DNA of 64,000 nucleotides from Chitinibacter sp046530675 (GCF_046530675.1 NZ_CP172558.1:1054001-1118000), one strand, 5' to 3'. Positions 9,176 to 18,315 are shown, numbered from the stretch's first letter. The notes: generated by a model not told the origin, from the sequence alone. Numbers and translations: made by a program.

Positions 9176-9756
9176 ACACCGACGCCATGACAACGCTAAT
9201 TTTCCTGCACGGTTTTCTATCGAGCCCGCTCTCGGATAAAGCCCAACAGATTACGCGCTGGATGGCCGAGAACGGCCGGTCATCACAGTTTTTGTGCCCG
9301 CAAATTCCGATGCATCCACATCAGGCGATTGCGCTGCTGCGCTCCTTGCTTGCGCCATTGCACGGTGATTTCTGTCTGATCGGCAGCTCGCTGGGCGGCT
9401 TTTTTGCGACCTGGGCCGTAGAAGAATACGGTGGTCGGGCAGTGCTGGTGAACCCGGCGGTCAAACCTTACGATTTCATCAATCAATATCTGGGGCCGCA
9501 GCAAAATTACCAGACTGGTGAAATCCACTATATCGACGAGACTTTTGCGAGCGATTTGCGTCTTTACGAGCGAGCGCCCACCGATCTATCCCGTTACTGG
9601 CTGATGACACAAACCGGCGATGAAGTGCTCGATTACCGGCAGGGTGTCGAATATTACCGGGGCTGTCGGCAAACGATTGTTCCCGGTGGCGATCATAGCT
9701 TTGTCGGGTTCGAAAACTGCTTGCCGCAGATCTGGGCATTTGCCAACAGTGAATGA
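9172..9756 (+). CDS. yqiA: YqiA-like esterase (UPF0227 alpha/beta hydrolase)
   Basis: 194 residues. It starts TLIFLHGFLSSPLSDKAQQ and carries the nucleophile elbow GSSLGGFFATW (Ser in GxSxG, near residue 75). VNPAVKPYDF and LMTQTGDEVLDYRQ follow, then GGDHSFVGFE with the catalytic His near the end. These match the YqiA family of small cytoplasmic esterases. The ATG at 9172 overlaps the upstream stop; a second ATG five codons later (9187) is equally possible. Translational coupling to the quinone oxidoreductase is likely; no shared pathway is evident. Confidence 0.88.
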   Translation: MNTDAMTTLIFLHGFLSSPLSDKAQQITRWMAENGRSSQFLCPQIPMHPHQAIALLRSLLAPLHGDFCLIGSSLGGFFATWAVEEYGGRAVLVNPAVKPYDFINQYLGPQQNYQTGEIHYIDETFASDLRLYERAPTDLSRYWLMTQTGDEVLDYRQGVEYYRGCRQTIVPGGDHSFVGFENCLPQIWAFANSE

Positions 9757-9822
9757 AAAATTTGTCTAAATTGCAGTATCAGTATCCACTGATCAATTGC
9801 AACGTACCTCAACAGGAAAGCT

Positions 9823-10752
9823 ATGACCACGCCGCAAAGTGGCATTTTGCCAGCTGCATCAAGTAATGGTTTATTCATGTTATTTCGCCGTCGGCTTGGG
9901 CGGCGTGCCGATCAGACTTGCAGGCAGATTCTGGCGGCCTGGCCAGATCGCATCGCCAAGCTGGCCGGGCAGAACCCGGATGCGCGCTTTGTCGCGAGTC
10001 TGGGATTTGGTGCCGATGTCTGGCCGGAAATTTATGGCAACGAAAAACCGACGCAGCTGCGCGCTTTTCCACGAATTTGCGGCGCGATTCATCCGGCACC
10101 CAGCACGCAATGCGATCTGATGCTGCATTTGCGCGGCGAACGTTATGACGTGCTGTTCGAATGTGCCGAGCAGTTTACGCGCGATATGGTCGAATGGTTT
10201 GATCCGATTGAAACCGTACAGGGCTTCCGGTATCGCGATCAGCGTGATTTGACCGGTTTTGTCGATGGCACTGAAAACCCGCAGGATGAGGAACGTGCAG
10301 CCGTGGCACTGGTCGGCTCGGAAGACCCACACTGGGCTGGCGGCAGTTATTTGCATATTCAGCGCTATGTGCACCGGATGGAAAGCTGGAACAAACTGCC
10401 GGTCAAACAGCAGGAAGCAGTGATTGGTCGTACCAAAGACAGTGACGAAGAGTTGCCGGATGACGATAAGCCGCTGACTGCGCATATCAGCCGCGTCGTG
10501 ATCGAGAAAAACGGCGAAGAATTGCAAATTCTGCGCCAGTCGTTGCCGTATGGTTCACCCAGCGGCGATAAAGGACTGTACTTCACTTCGTATTGCAAAA
10601 CGCCCGATATTTTCGAGCAAATGCTGGCGCGGATGGTGTCACCAACTGCCGATGGCCGCGTTGATCATTTGCTCAATTTCAGCCGGGCGGTGACCGGCGC
10701 TGCATTTTTTGTGCCGAGTATCGAGGCGCTGCAAAGGCTGGCGGCAAAGTAA
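9823..10752 (+). CDS. Dyp-type peroxidase, YfeX-like
   Basis: 309 residues. The signature GFVDGTENP (GxxDG motif, near residue 146) carries the distal Asp of Dyp-type heme peroxidases. The region GSYLHIQRYVHRMESW follows, and IGRTKDSDEELPDD near 205-218 is typical of the YfeX subgroup. The proximal heme His probably lies in the LTAHISRVV segment. No signal peptide is present, so it is probably cytoplasmic. The family uses hydrogen peroxide to oxidise porphyrins and dyes. ATG 9823 has AGGAAA about 6 bases upstream. Confidence 0.92.
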   Translation: MTTPQSGILPAASSNGLFMLFRRRLGRRADQTCRQILAAWPDRIAKLAGQNPDARFVASLGFGADVWPEIYGNEKPTQLRAFPRICGAIHPAPSTQCDLMLHLRGERYDVLFECAEQFTRDMVEWFDPIETVQGFRYRDQRDLTGFVDGTENPQDEERAAVALVGSEDPHWAGGSYLHIQRYVHRMESWNKLPVKQQEAVIGRTKDSDEELPDDDKPLTAHISRVVIEKNGEELQILRQSLPYGSPSGDKGLYFTSYCKTPDIFEQMLARMVSPTADGRVDHLLNFSRAVTGAAFFVPSIEALQRLAAK

Positions 10753-10767
10753 ATTCAAAACGCAGGC

Positions 10768-10791
10768 GCTCTCCTTCAACGAAAGGAGAGC
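10768..10791. terminator. Hairpin between convergent peroxidase and sulfatase genes
   Basis: GCTCTCCTT (10768-10776) pairs with AAGGAGAGC (10783-10791) around a 6-base loop, 16 bases after the peroxidase stop. There is no T-run. Convergent position supports a terminator role. Confidence 0.55.
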
Positions 10792-10803
10792 TGCGCGCGC
10801 CCA

Positions 10804-12444
10804 TTATTGCGAAGCAAATAGCCGCTCGGCGTATAAACCTTCGGGGAATACATTACGCCACCACAACCCTTGGGTATAAAAATCCCCGTTGTTTTCACAA
10901 CGCGCGGCCACTGCGTTGAAAAAGCGGCTGGCACTGGCGGTTTGACGTGACAGACTGGCTGGCAGACAAAATAGCGGCTTATTGGCGAGCTCATCGGCCA
11001 TCAGCCGCGTGCGCTCGGGATTGCTGGACCACAGATACAGCGGAACATCGCCACGCAATCGCTGCTCGGCCCCACTGAGCTGGTCCTTGAATGCCAGATC
11101 GCCTTTGTGGTCAAGCTCAAATAGCTGTTGCGGCAAAATCCCGGCCTGAACAAATTCGCGGTTCAAGCCCGGCTTGTGATCACCAAACACCACAACAATG
11201 ACTTCGCGGTTTCGCGCTTTGGCCGCGGCCTGCAATGACTGACTAAAGAACAGCAAATCGTCCATCGCATAATTCAACCTGATCCGGTACTGACCCAGTC
11301 CGGCGTCTTTATTCATCGGAATAAACGGGCCATGCGTCGAAACGGTGACCAGAAACATGAATTGCTTCTGCTTGGCCGGCGCTGCGCGATATTGCTCGAG
11401 CGCGACGTTATACATCGCACTGTCTTTGGGCCAGCCTGCCTTGCGGTTCCATTTCATTTTTTCGACAAAGCGCGTTTGCTCAAAGCCGAACTTGGGATAA
11501 ACCGCAGAACGCTTGTAAAAATTGCCGAAGTAATTATGCATTCCGGTCGTCAGATAGCCCGATTGCTTCAATTCGCTGACCAAGGTCGCGCTACGCTGAT
11601 CGTAACGATCGGAATAATTCTGAAAATCAATGCCAGGCAAGGCCAGCGACGATAAACCGGTCAATGCTTCAAATTCGGCATCCGCCGTGCCGCCGCCGTA
11701 AACCGGGCTAACCACGCGCGTCATCGCAAAACCGGCCTCGCCCAGCCGCTGCATCGGCGTCGGCAGCTTGTCGTCAGGGCTGGTGTAACACGACTCGCAC
11801 ATCACGACGACAATATCAGGATCAATCTTGCCGGTTTGCGCGGCCAGCTGGCGAGAGTAGAAATCATGCTGACCCGCGCTGGGCAGATGCATGCTTTCGG
11901 CGCTGAGCACCAGATGCCCCAGAATGCCGTTCTGTTTGACGTTTTCACGGAAATTGTAAAACACATAATTGGTACTCAGCGTTTTGCTGAGCATGGCTTG
12001 CGACTGCACTGCGTACTGACCAGTGCTATCGAATTGCACACCCACAATGCCGCACAGCATCAAACCGGGCGCAACGCGCCTGGCGGCAAAACGGGGACGA
12101 AACCACAGGCCAAGACCAATTGCGGCCAGCAAACCTACGCTGCAAATGATGATGTCAGCATCGATATACGAAGTCAGCGCCATGCCCTGGCCGACTTCGA
12201 GCAAATCGCGCCCGAGCAGCGGCTCGCCGGTCGCCTTGTTTTTGACATAGCTGACGTTGTACAGCAGCGCTTCGAGGCTGAGCGCCGCCCACGCCGCAGC
12301 CCAGCGATTAAGAAACATCGCAAAAAACAGATACAGCAGCGCTGAAAAGCCCAGCCGCGGAATATTCCATTGCCCATCGACGGCAAAACGTCCCAGCACC
12401 AGCATCACGATGATGCCGACCACTGCAAACCATTTCTGCGTCAT
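10804..12444 (-). CDS. LTA synthase family sulfatase / phosphoglycerol transferase, inner membrane
   Basis: About 546 residues from ATG 12444 (MTQKWFAVVGIIVML). The open frame continues 54 codons upstream, but those codons lie in a dispersed repeat, so the native start is probably 12444. Several N-terminal transmembrane helices are followed by a periplasmic alkaline-phosphatase-like sulfatase domain. Visible motifs are DPDIVVVMCESCYTSPD near residue 216, GGGTADAEFEALTG, MHNYFGNFYKR, VSTHGPF and VVVFGDHKPGL (metal-binding DH). The family transfers phosphoglycerol or related groups onto membrane-linked glycans. In Gram-negatives the acceptor may be a periplasmic glucan or lipid, which cannot be told here. 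There is no clear ribosome site. Confidence 0.85.
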   Translation of the reverse strand: MTQKWFAVVGIIVMLVLGRFAVDGQWNIPRLGFSALLYLFFAMFLNRWAAAWAALSLEALLYNVSYVKNKATGEPLLGRDLLEVGQGMALTSYIDADIIICSVGLLAAIGLGLWFRPRFAARRVAPGLMLCGIVGVQFDSTGQYAVQSQAMLSKTLSTNYVFYNFRENVKQNGILGHLVLSAESMHLPSAGQHDFYSRQLAAQTGKIDPDIVVVMCESCYTSPDDKLPTPMQRLGEAGFAMTRVVSPVYGGGTADAEFEALTGLSSLALPGIDFQNYSDRYDQRSATLVSELKQSGYLTTGMHNYFGNFYKRSAVYPKFGFEQTRFVEKMKWNRKAGWPKDSAMYNVALEQYRAAPAKQKQFMFLVTVSTHGPFIPMNKDAGLGQYRIRLNYAMDDLLFFSQSLQAAAKARNREVIVVVFGDHKPGLNREFVQAGILPQQLFELDHKGDLAFKDQLSGAEQRLRGDVPLYLWSSNPERTRLMADELANKPLFCLPASLSRQTASASRFFNAVAARCENNGDFYTQGLWWRNVFPEGLYAERLFASQ

Positions 12445-12452
12445 AAAACGGG

Positions 12453-12580
12453 GTAAGTAGTAAACCAAAAGTTCTGGCTCGAGGCCACCCCGTCCAGCAT
12501 CGTTACCTCGCCTTGCCGTACTACTTGTACTGTCTTCGGCTTCGGCGCCTTGCTGGATAACTTTTGTACGGCTGCTTACT
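12453..12580. repeat. Dispersed repeat, copy 1 of 3 (CCAGCAAGG/GGTAACGATGCTGG type)
   Basis: Read on the minus strand it starts GTAAGCAGCCGTACAAAAGT, has the core CCAGCAAGGCGCCGAAGCCG, then GCGAGGTAACGATGCTGGAC, a GC-rich module GGGGTGGCCTCGAGCC, and ends AACTTTTGGTTTACTACTTAC. It matches copies at 38053 and 43218. The ends are inverted (GTAAGCAG / GTAAGTAG, then CAAAAGTT). It lies directly upstream of the sulfatase gene. Confidence 0.8.
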
Positions 12581-12705
12581 TTTAAAGGCCACTTCACTTG
12601 ATGCAAAACCCGGATAAAGAGACAGAATTATGACGCAATTGTGATCGCGATGCAGCGGCACAAATGCCGAGCCGATGTGCGGACAGGAAGCCCAAATTGG
12701 AACGC

Positions 12706-12757
12706 AGGGTATTTCAATGTACGTCATGCTTGATATGGCTTGCAATGAAATACCCCT
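12706..12757. repeat. GTAT-type small palindromic element
   Basis: Left end AGGGTATTTCAATG (12706) and right end CAATGAAATACCCCT (to 12757) are inverted copies. It lies just after the aceK stop codon. It belongs to the intergenic family described in the findings and could act as an mRNA 3' hairpin. Confidence 0.7.
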
Positions 12758-12761
12758 GTGA

Positions 12762-14519
12762 CTAGTGCGAAAAACGCAGCGACTGCGGGTAAGGATAAAA
12801 ATCTTCGACGATGCCCTGTTTGATCCGCGCCTTGCAATCCTGCCAGAACTTCGGCGTCAACAGGTCGGCGTGATACTTGATAAACGCCGCGCGCACGTCG
12901 GCTCGGGTCAACAGAAAATCGCCGAACTCTTCCGGATAGACTTCGTTCTTGTTGCCGCTAAACCAGGTCTCGCCGCTCATTTCAAACTCGGGTGACGGCG
13001 GCGGCGGAATGCGGCGGAAGTCGCAATCGCTCATGTATTCGATTTCGTCGTAATCGTAAAAAACCACGCGCCCGGCGTGCGTGACACCGAAATTCTTGAA
13101 CAGCATATCGCCGGGGAAAATATTGGCAATCGCCAGCTCGCGCAGCGCATTGCCGTAATCACGGATCACGTCTTCAACTTCATCGCCCTTGCGGTTCTGG
13201 ATGTAGAGGTTCAGCGGTTTCATCCGACACTCGATAAACAAATGACGGATCACGATGGTGTCGCCGTCTTCTTCAATCGCCGACGGCGCGAGTGTACGCA
13301 ACTCATCGAGTACATCGTCGGCAAAGCGCGCTTTGGGCAGCGCAACGTCGGAAAACTCGAGCGAATCGGCCATACGGCCTACGCGGTCATGTTGCTTCAC
13401 CAGCAGATACTTGGCGCGCACCGTCGCGTGATCGACTTCTTTCGGCGGCGCGAAAACGTCCTTGATGATTTTGAACACATACGGAAAAGACGGCAGCGTG
13501 AATACACTCATCACCATGCCCTTGGTGCCCGGCGCGAAAACAAACTGGTCGCTCGAATGGCGCAAATGGTTGAACAGCTCGCGGTAAAACATCGTTTTGC
13601 CTTGCTTGCCCAACCCCAGCATCGTGTACAGCTCGGCACGTGGCTTGTTCGGCAGCATATCGTGCAAAAACTGGACGTAGGCTGAAGGCACGGCCATATC
13701 GACCAGAAAATAGGCGCGCGACAGCGAAAACAGATGGCGGATTTGCGCGCCTTTGAACAGCGCCGCATCAATCAGTAGGCGACCGTGCTCGTCACGGCAA
13801 ATCGGCAGCGCGAACGGGATTTTACGGCGGCCATACGTCGCCTGGCCGATGATGTATGCCGCCTTGTTGCGATAAAACGGCGAAGCGAGCACCTGAATAT
13901 AGCTATTGAACTTGGCCTTGAAACGTTTACCGAGATGGCGGCGCAGCGCAAAAATAATCCGCCGCACGTCGCCTTGCAGGTCGGCAAAAGGCGAAGTAAA
14001 ACCAAAATCACCGATGATGCGCGTGATCGTTGCCGGCAGCCCGGCCTCGTTAGGGTAATAAGTGCGGAAAGCGGATACATCGGCCTCGATGTATTCGGTC
14101 GATACAGCCGGGCGGTAGAAAATGAAATCGTTGTGAAAATAAGTTCGGTGCAGAATGCGGCAACAAACCGAATTGAAAAAAGTCTCGGCGAGTTCCATTT
14201 GCTGATGATTAATCAGCAAACCGATGTATTGCTGTTTAACGCTCTGCCAGACTGCATCGGGCAAGCCGTCGGCGTTGAATTCGGTTTTCAGCCGCTCGAT
14301 ACACTCAAGCACGCGCTGATCGTAAAAAGCGATCCGCTCGCGCACCAGTTGTTGCTGCGCATGAATATCACCGGCTTCAAAATTGGCCTGCGCGGCGCGG
14401 CTGGCCTCGCGAAACAGCCGGTAGTGCAGATTGAAACCGTCGAGTAAAGCCTGGGCAATCGTCCGGCTCAGTTGCAAATCGACAGGCTGTTCGCTGGGTA
14501 ATTCGGCAGGGGCGTTCAT
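12762..14519 (-). CDS. aceK: Isocitrate dehydrogenase kinase/phosphatase
   Basis: 585 residues from ATG 14519; a GTG three codons upstream (14528) is an alternative and neither has a clear ribosome site. The C-terminal half contains the family kinase core: FAPGTKGMVMSVFTLPSFPYVFKII with the ATP-binding Lys, HLFIECRMKPLNLYI, and the late segment FYDYDEIEYMSDCDFRRIP. This bifunctional cytoplasmic enzyme phosphorylates and dephosphorylates isocitrate dehydrogenase, switching carbon between the TCA cycle and the glyoxylate bypass during growth on acetate. No aceA or aceB is in this window. It fits with pta and ackA as acetate metabolism genes in the same region. Confidence 0.97.
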   Translation of the reverse strand: MNAPAELPSEQPVDLQLSRTIAQALLDGFNLHYRLFREASRAAQANFEAGDIHAQQQLVRERIAFYDQRVLECIERLKTEFNADGLPDAVWQSVKQQYIGLLINHQQMELAETFFNSVCCRILHRTYFHNDFIFYRPAVSTEYIEADVSAFRTYYPNEAGLPATITRIIGDFGFTSPFADLQGDVRRIIFALRRHLGKRFKAKFNSYIQVLASPFYRNKAAYIIGQATYGRRKIPFALPICRDEHGRLLIDAALFKGAQIRHLFSLSRAYFLVDMAVPSAYVQFLHDMLPNKPRAELYTMLGLGKQGKTMFYRELFNHLRHSSDQFVFAPGTKGMVMSVFTLPSFPYVFKIIKDVFAPPKEVDHATVRAKYLLVKQHDRVGRMADSLEFSDVALPKARFADDVLDELRTLAPSAIEEDGDTIVIRHLFIECRMKPLNLYIQNRKGDEVEDVIRDYGNALRELAIANIFPGDMLFKNFGVTHAGRVVFYDYDEIEYMSDCDFRRIPPPPSPEFEMSGETWFSGNKNEVYPEEFGDFLLTRADVRAAFIKYHADLLTPKFWQDCKARIKQGIVEDFYPYPQSLRFSH

Positions 14520-14708
14520 CGTGGGCACTCGTGAGTTCGGGAAAGCAGAAATTCCAGTTTAGGCGGCACGGGCAAAATTGCTGCGCTGCATGATTCATAT
14601 TTGACGCGCAGCATGTCGGATTGGCTCATTCGTCTGGCCGCTTCCCCAAGCGGCGTCCAAAGTCTTACAATCACGCCTCGTTGAATAAATACCAACCACG
14701 GATTCATC

Positions 14709-16346
14709 ATGCTGCGCATTACCGAACTCAAACTCCCGCTCGATCATAACGACGACGATTTGCTAGCTGCGATTTACGCGCGACTCAATATCAAGCCTGC
14801 CGATCTGAAATCACATCTGGTTTTCAAGCGCAGCTACGACGCGCGCAAGGGTCAGATGATGCTGACTTACATCGTCGATCTGACGCTTGAGCCGCAGCTG
14901 TACAAAAAGCTGCTCGCCAAATTCAAAGATGACGTGCATGTGATGGCGACGCCCGACACCCGCTACCACTTCGTCGCGCAGGCGCCTGCACAACTGCCGC
15001 ATCGCCCGATTGTCGTCGGCTTTGGTCCGTGCGGGATTTTCGCCGCTCTAATTCTGGCGCAAATGGGTTTCAAACCGATTGTTCTGGAACGCGGTAAAAA
15101 GGTTCGCGAACGTACGCAAGACACCTGGGGCCTGTGGCGCAAGAACACGCTGAACCCGGAATCGAACGTGCAATTCGGCGAAGGCGGCGCAGGGACATTT
15201 TCGGACGGCAAGCTCTACAGCCAGATCAAGGACCCGCGCCACTTGGGGCGCAAGGTACTGACAGAATTTGTCAAAGCCGGTGCGCCAGACGAAATCCTCT
15301 ATATCGCCAAGCCGCATATCGGTACGTTCAAGCTCGTCGGTATGGTCGAAAAAATGCGCGCCGAGATCGAAGCGCTCGGCGGTGAGATTCGCTTTCAACA
15401 ACGCGTTGAAGACCTGATTCTGGAACAGACTTCGGACGGCAAGCAGCAAGTGCGCGGCGTTCGCGTGGCGGATTTGGCGCTGGAAGGCGCTCCCGTCAGC
15501 GAAATCCGCAGCGATCACGTCGTTATCGCGCTCGGCCACAGCGCGCGCGACAGCTTTGCGATGATGCACGAGCGCGGCGTTTTCATGGAAGCTAAGCCGT
15601 TCTCGGTCGGCGTGCGGATCGAGCACCCGCAATCCTTGATCGACAAGGCGCGCTGGGGCAAATACGCCGGGCATCCGATTCTGGGCGCTGCGGACTATAA
15701 ATTGGTTCATCACGCCAGCAATGGCCGCGCCGTTTACAGCTTCTGCATGTGTCCGGGCGGCACCGTCGTTGCCGCGACGAGCGAGCCGAACCGCGTCGTC
15801 ACTAATGGCATGAGCCAGTATTCGCGCAACGAACGCAACGCCAATTCGGGTCTGGTCGTCAGCATCGACCCAAGCGACTACCCCGGCGGCGCGATGGCCG
15901 GCATCGAATTCCAGCGCGCTCTGGAAAGCCACGCCTATGTGCTTGGCGGCGGCGACTACAACGCGCCAGCGCAGCTCGTCGGCGATTTCCTCGCTGGCCG
16001 CGCATCCAAAGACGTTGGCAGCGTCGAGCCATCGTACAAACCCGGCGTGAACTGGACTGATCTGAACAGCGCCTTGCCCGATTACGCCATCAATGCGATG
16101 CGCGAAGCGCTGCCTGAATTTGGCAAAAAAATCCGCGGCTACGATATGCATGACGCGGTGATGACCGGCGTCGAGACGCGAACTTCGTCGCCACTGCGAA
16201 TCACGCGCGGTGACGATTGCCAGTCGCTGAACGTGCGTGGCCTGTATCCTGCGGGCGAAGGCGCCGGTTACGCGGGCGGGATTTTGTCGGCCGGTGTAGA
16301 CGGCATCAAGGTCGCCGAAGCTTTGGCGCTGGATATGCTGAACTAG
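14709..16346 (+). CDS. FAD-dependent dehydrogenase of the COG2509 family
   Basis: 545 residues. An N-terminal domain of about 95 residues precedes the FAD-binding Rossmann motif VVGFGPCGIFAALILAQMG near residues 101-119. FGEGGAGTFSDGKLYSQIKD (about 157-176) and the C-terminal LYPAGEGAGYAGGILSAGVD (about 515-534) are hallmarks of this uncharacterised NAD(P)/FAD-dependent oxidoreductase family. The reaction and substrate are unknown. The final 83 codons are repeated with about 9 percent nucleotide divergence at 18067-18315, beyond an AT-rich accessory gene. The stop codon is directly followed by a GTAT-type hairpin. Confidence 0.9.
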   Translation: MLRITELKLPLDHNDDDLLAAIYARLNIKPADLKSHLVFKRSYDARKGQMMLTYIVDLTLEPQLYKKLLAKFKDDVHVMATPDTRYHFVAQAPAQLPHRPIVVGFGPCGIFAALILAQMGFKPIVLERGKKVRERTQDTWGLWRKNTLNPESNVQFGEGGAGTFSDGKLYSQIKDPRHLGRKVLTEFVKAGAPDEILYIAKPHIGTFKLVGMVEKMRAEIEALGGEIRFQQRVEDLILEQTSDGKQQVRGVRVADLALEGAPVSEIRSDHVVIALGHSARDSFAMMHERGVFMEAKPFSVGVRIEHPQSLIDKARWGKYAGHPILGAADYKLVHHASNGRAVYSFCMCPGGTVVAATSEPNRVVTNGMSQYSRNERNANSGLVVSIDPSDYPGGAMAGIEFQRALESHAYVLGGGDYNAPAQLVGDFLAGRASKDVGSVEPSYKPGVNWTDLNSALPDYAINAMREALPEFGKKIRGYDMHDAVMTGVETRTSSPLRITRGDDCQSLNVRGLYPAGEGAGYAGGILSAGVDGIKVAEALALDMLN

Positions 16347-16393
16347 GGGTATTGCTCTGCAGGCCTAATTCAACAATCCTTGCAGAGCAATAC
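16346..16393. repeat. GTAT-type palindrome after the COG2509 stop
   Basis: Perfect 13-bp stem GTATTGCTCTGCA (16349-16361) / TGCAGAGCAATAC (16381-16393) with a 19-base loop. It starts GGGG within and after the stop codon. It is one of the clearest members of the family and is also a candidate transcript end. Confidence 0.8.
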
Positions 16394-16440
16394 ATGTCAG
16401 GATATCGATTTTTCGAAAGCTGCACAGCTGGAAATTACTG

Positions 16441-18000
16441 ATGGAACAAGCAATTGCATTGGATCAACACCAAAAGCTCACTCAGAAATTCTGCGTAAGC
16501 AGCCTAGCTGAAATTCCCCAAGGCAGCCAGCTGGTTCGGATTTTGGCTCGTATCAGTAAAGAGAAAAAGCTTAACCCAGTTGACCAAAGCTATCTAAATC
16601 GATTTGAAATGCTGGCTATTGCTGATTTTGCATTGGGAAAAATTTCGCACCCCGATTATGTAGCAGCAATCAGCCAGCGCTCAGAAAATAAAAAAGTTGC
16701 GTTAGCTCAACGCCTAGATGAAGAAAAAAAGCAATTTCAAGCAGAGCTGGCCAAGAAACGGAAATTAGCCGAGGAAAAAGCAGAGGCGCTCAGGCAAGCA
16801 GAAATAAAGAAAGCCAAAGAATTAATGCGAGCCGAAGGAAAAAAAATATCCGCGTTTAAGCTTGAAGCAAGTTGCTTGGCGATGAAAGATGATGTCGAAC
16901 GTAGGCAAACAACCTTCTCTTCATTTGAAAAATATCAAGAATCAAAAAATAATGATATAGCCTCACTCAATAAATATGGATTCGTTGATGAAAATCCTTT
17001 GCAGCATGCGCGTCTGCTGCGAATTATAAAGAAAATAGAAACCAATACATCCTTATTTGAATCCGATATTCAGTATTTAAAATCTCAAGGATTTTTTAAG
17101 TTACAAGAGTATGCTATTGGAAATATCAATTTCGAAGAATATAAAGCTGGAAAAGCACAAGAGACCATATGGAAAAATGAAGCCATCGCAATTGAAGCTG
17201 AGCACCAGCGGATTAAGCTAAAAATAGCAGAAGAACAACGCCTAGCGGATATAAAACTTGCCCAAGAACGCGCCCTCGCCGCAAAAATTGCTTATGATAA
17301 TGATCCAATCAACATCGTTAAAGCAAAACAAGAAAAACTGAAAAATAAATACGGGATTTTCGGTTTTATTGAAAAAGATTGCTTCAAGAAATTCATCAAT
17401 ATTCTGAATGCAGTCGATGCCAAAACACGACTTAGCGATGAAGATATCATATGGCTCGAAACAACGGCTAAAAAATATTACACCGATGAATTACGCAAAG
17501 CCTATCACTATATAGAGGCACAATTTCATCACGACGAATTTAGTAAAACCAAAGACTCATGGTCAGCAGTCAATGCCAGTAAGCATTATCGAAAATCAGA
17601 ACAAGCACGCGCGGCAGATACGCTATTAAGCAGTATCGATATTGACCAGGAAAAAGATCCCAAACTTAAATCTGCATTTTGCACTACCCACGGCGGTGTC
17701 AAACGTGATTTAAGACTGTTCAGAGATGCACTCGTACTCGGTGACAAAGCCCATCTACTCACACCCCAAGATATTCGCCCTTGCACTTTACTCGGAGCGG
17801 TGAATATGGAAATGGGCAACTATGAGCTCGGCCAATCGTGGTACGCCAAAGCAGTCGAACGTGGATATACCGAGAAATCCGTCGATGATGAGCTTAAGCA
17901 AATCTTCAAGCGCGCAGATAAAGAACAAAAAGCAGCATTAAAAGCGCATTTATTGAAAACTGATGCGCGGCGTTATTGCTGGGTAAATCCTAAAAAATAG
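16441..18000 (+). CDS. Accessory coiled-coil/TPR-like protein of unknown function
   Basis: 519 residues, cytoplasmic by absence of signal or membrane segments. Three related helical segments of about 50 residues are visible at about residues 29-78, 191-240 and 317-370; they share an (L/F)xxI(L/I) start, a (D/E)xxYL or DIIWLE centre and an EY/DY/DEF end. Long charged coiled coils rich in E, K, A and Q separate them (about 80-130 and 245-300). A C-terminal TPR-like region holds AVNASKHYRKSEQARAA, AFCTTHGGVKRDLRLF and RPCTLLGAVNMEMGNYELGQ. Base composition is clearly AT-richer than the neighbours, suggesting transfer. It sits alone between two copies of the 3' end of the upstream flavoprotein gene. 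I recognise no family; function is unknown. The ATG at 16441 has GGAAA about 9 bases upstream. Confidence 0.8.
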   Translation: MEQAIALDQHQKLTQKFCVSSLAEIPQGSQLVRILARISKEKKLNPVDQSYLNRFEMLAIADFALGKISHPDYVAAISQRSENKKVALAQRLDEEKKQFQAELAKKRKLAEEKAEALRQAEIKKAKELMRAEGKKISAFKLEASCLAMKDDVERRQTTFSSFEKYQESKNNDIASLNKYGFVDENPLQHARLLRIIKKIETNTSLFESDIQYLKSQGFFKLQEYAIGNINFEEYKAGKAQETIWKNEAIAIEAEHQRIKLKIAEEQRLADIKLAQERALAAKIAYDNDPINIVKAKQEKLKNKYGIFGFIEKDCFKKFINILNAVDAKTRLSDEDIIWLETTAKKYYTDELRKAYHYIEAQFHHDEFSKTKDSWSAVNASKHYRKSEQARAADTLLSSIDIDQEKDPKLKSAFCTTHGGVKRDLRLFRDALVLGDKAHLLTPQDIRPCTLLGAVNMEMGNYELGQSWYAKAVERGYTEKSVDDELKQIFKRADKEQKAALKAHLLKTDARRYCWVNPKK

Positions 18001-18066
18001 AAATTGATACCTCGAATCCCCCTTGTCGTTTGGAAAGAAGAGATTGCAACTCATTGATTTTTCATC

Positions 18067-18315
18067 ATGCGCGAAGCGTTGCCTGAATTTGGCAGGAAAA
18101 TCCGTGGTTACGATATGTTTGATGCGGTGATGACCGGCGTTGAAACGCGCACCTCGTCGCCATTGCGAATCACGCGCGGCGACGATTGCCAGTCGCTGAA
18201 TGTGCGCGGTCTGTATCCGGCCGGTGAAGGCGCGGGCTACGCGGGCGGGATTTTGTCGGCGGGTGTGGATGGCATCAAGGTCGCCGAAGCTTTGGCGCTG
18301 GACATGCTGAACTAG
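18067..18315 (+). pseudogene. Duplicated 3' fragment of the COG2509 flavoprotein gene
   Basis: 82 codons from MREALPEFGRKIRGYDM to LALDMLN, matching residues 464-545 of the gene at 14709. Only two residues differ (K/R and H/F), while about 20 mostly silent base changes separate the copies. The matched bases begin at or beside the first ATG, and no upstream part of the gene is present. It lacks the FAD domain, so it is not a working enzyme. It may be the original 3' end left behind when the segment 16097-18066 was acquired, or an imported copy. Confidence 0.88.

Noticed and set aside
12453..12580. Repeats considered as CRISPR or tRNA
   Set aside because: Copies are far apart, have no spacers and no cloverleaf; they are dispersed palindromic repeats.
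15048..16151. 367-codon open frame antisense to the COG2509 gene
   Set aside because: Same reason: shadow of a real gene, His/Arg/Ala-rich and without start signals.
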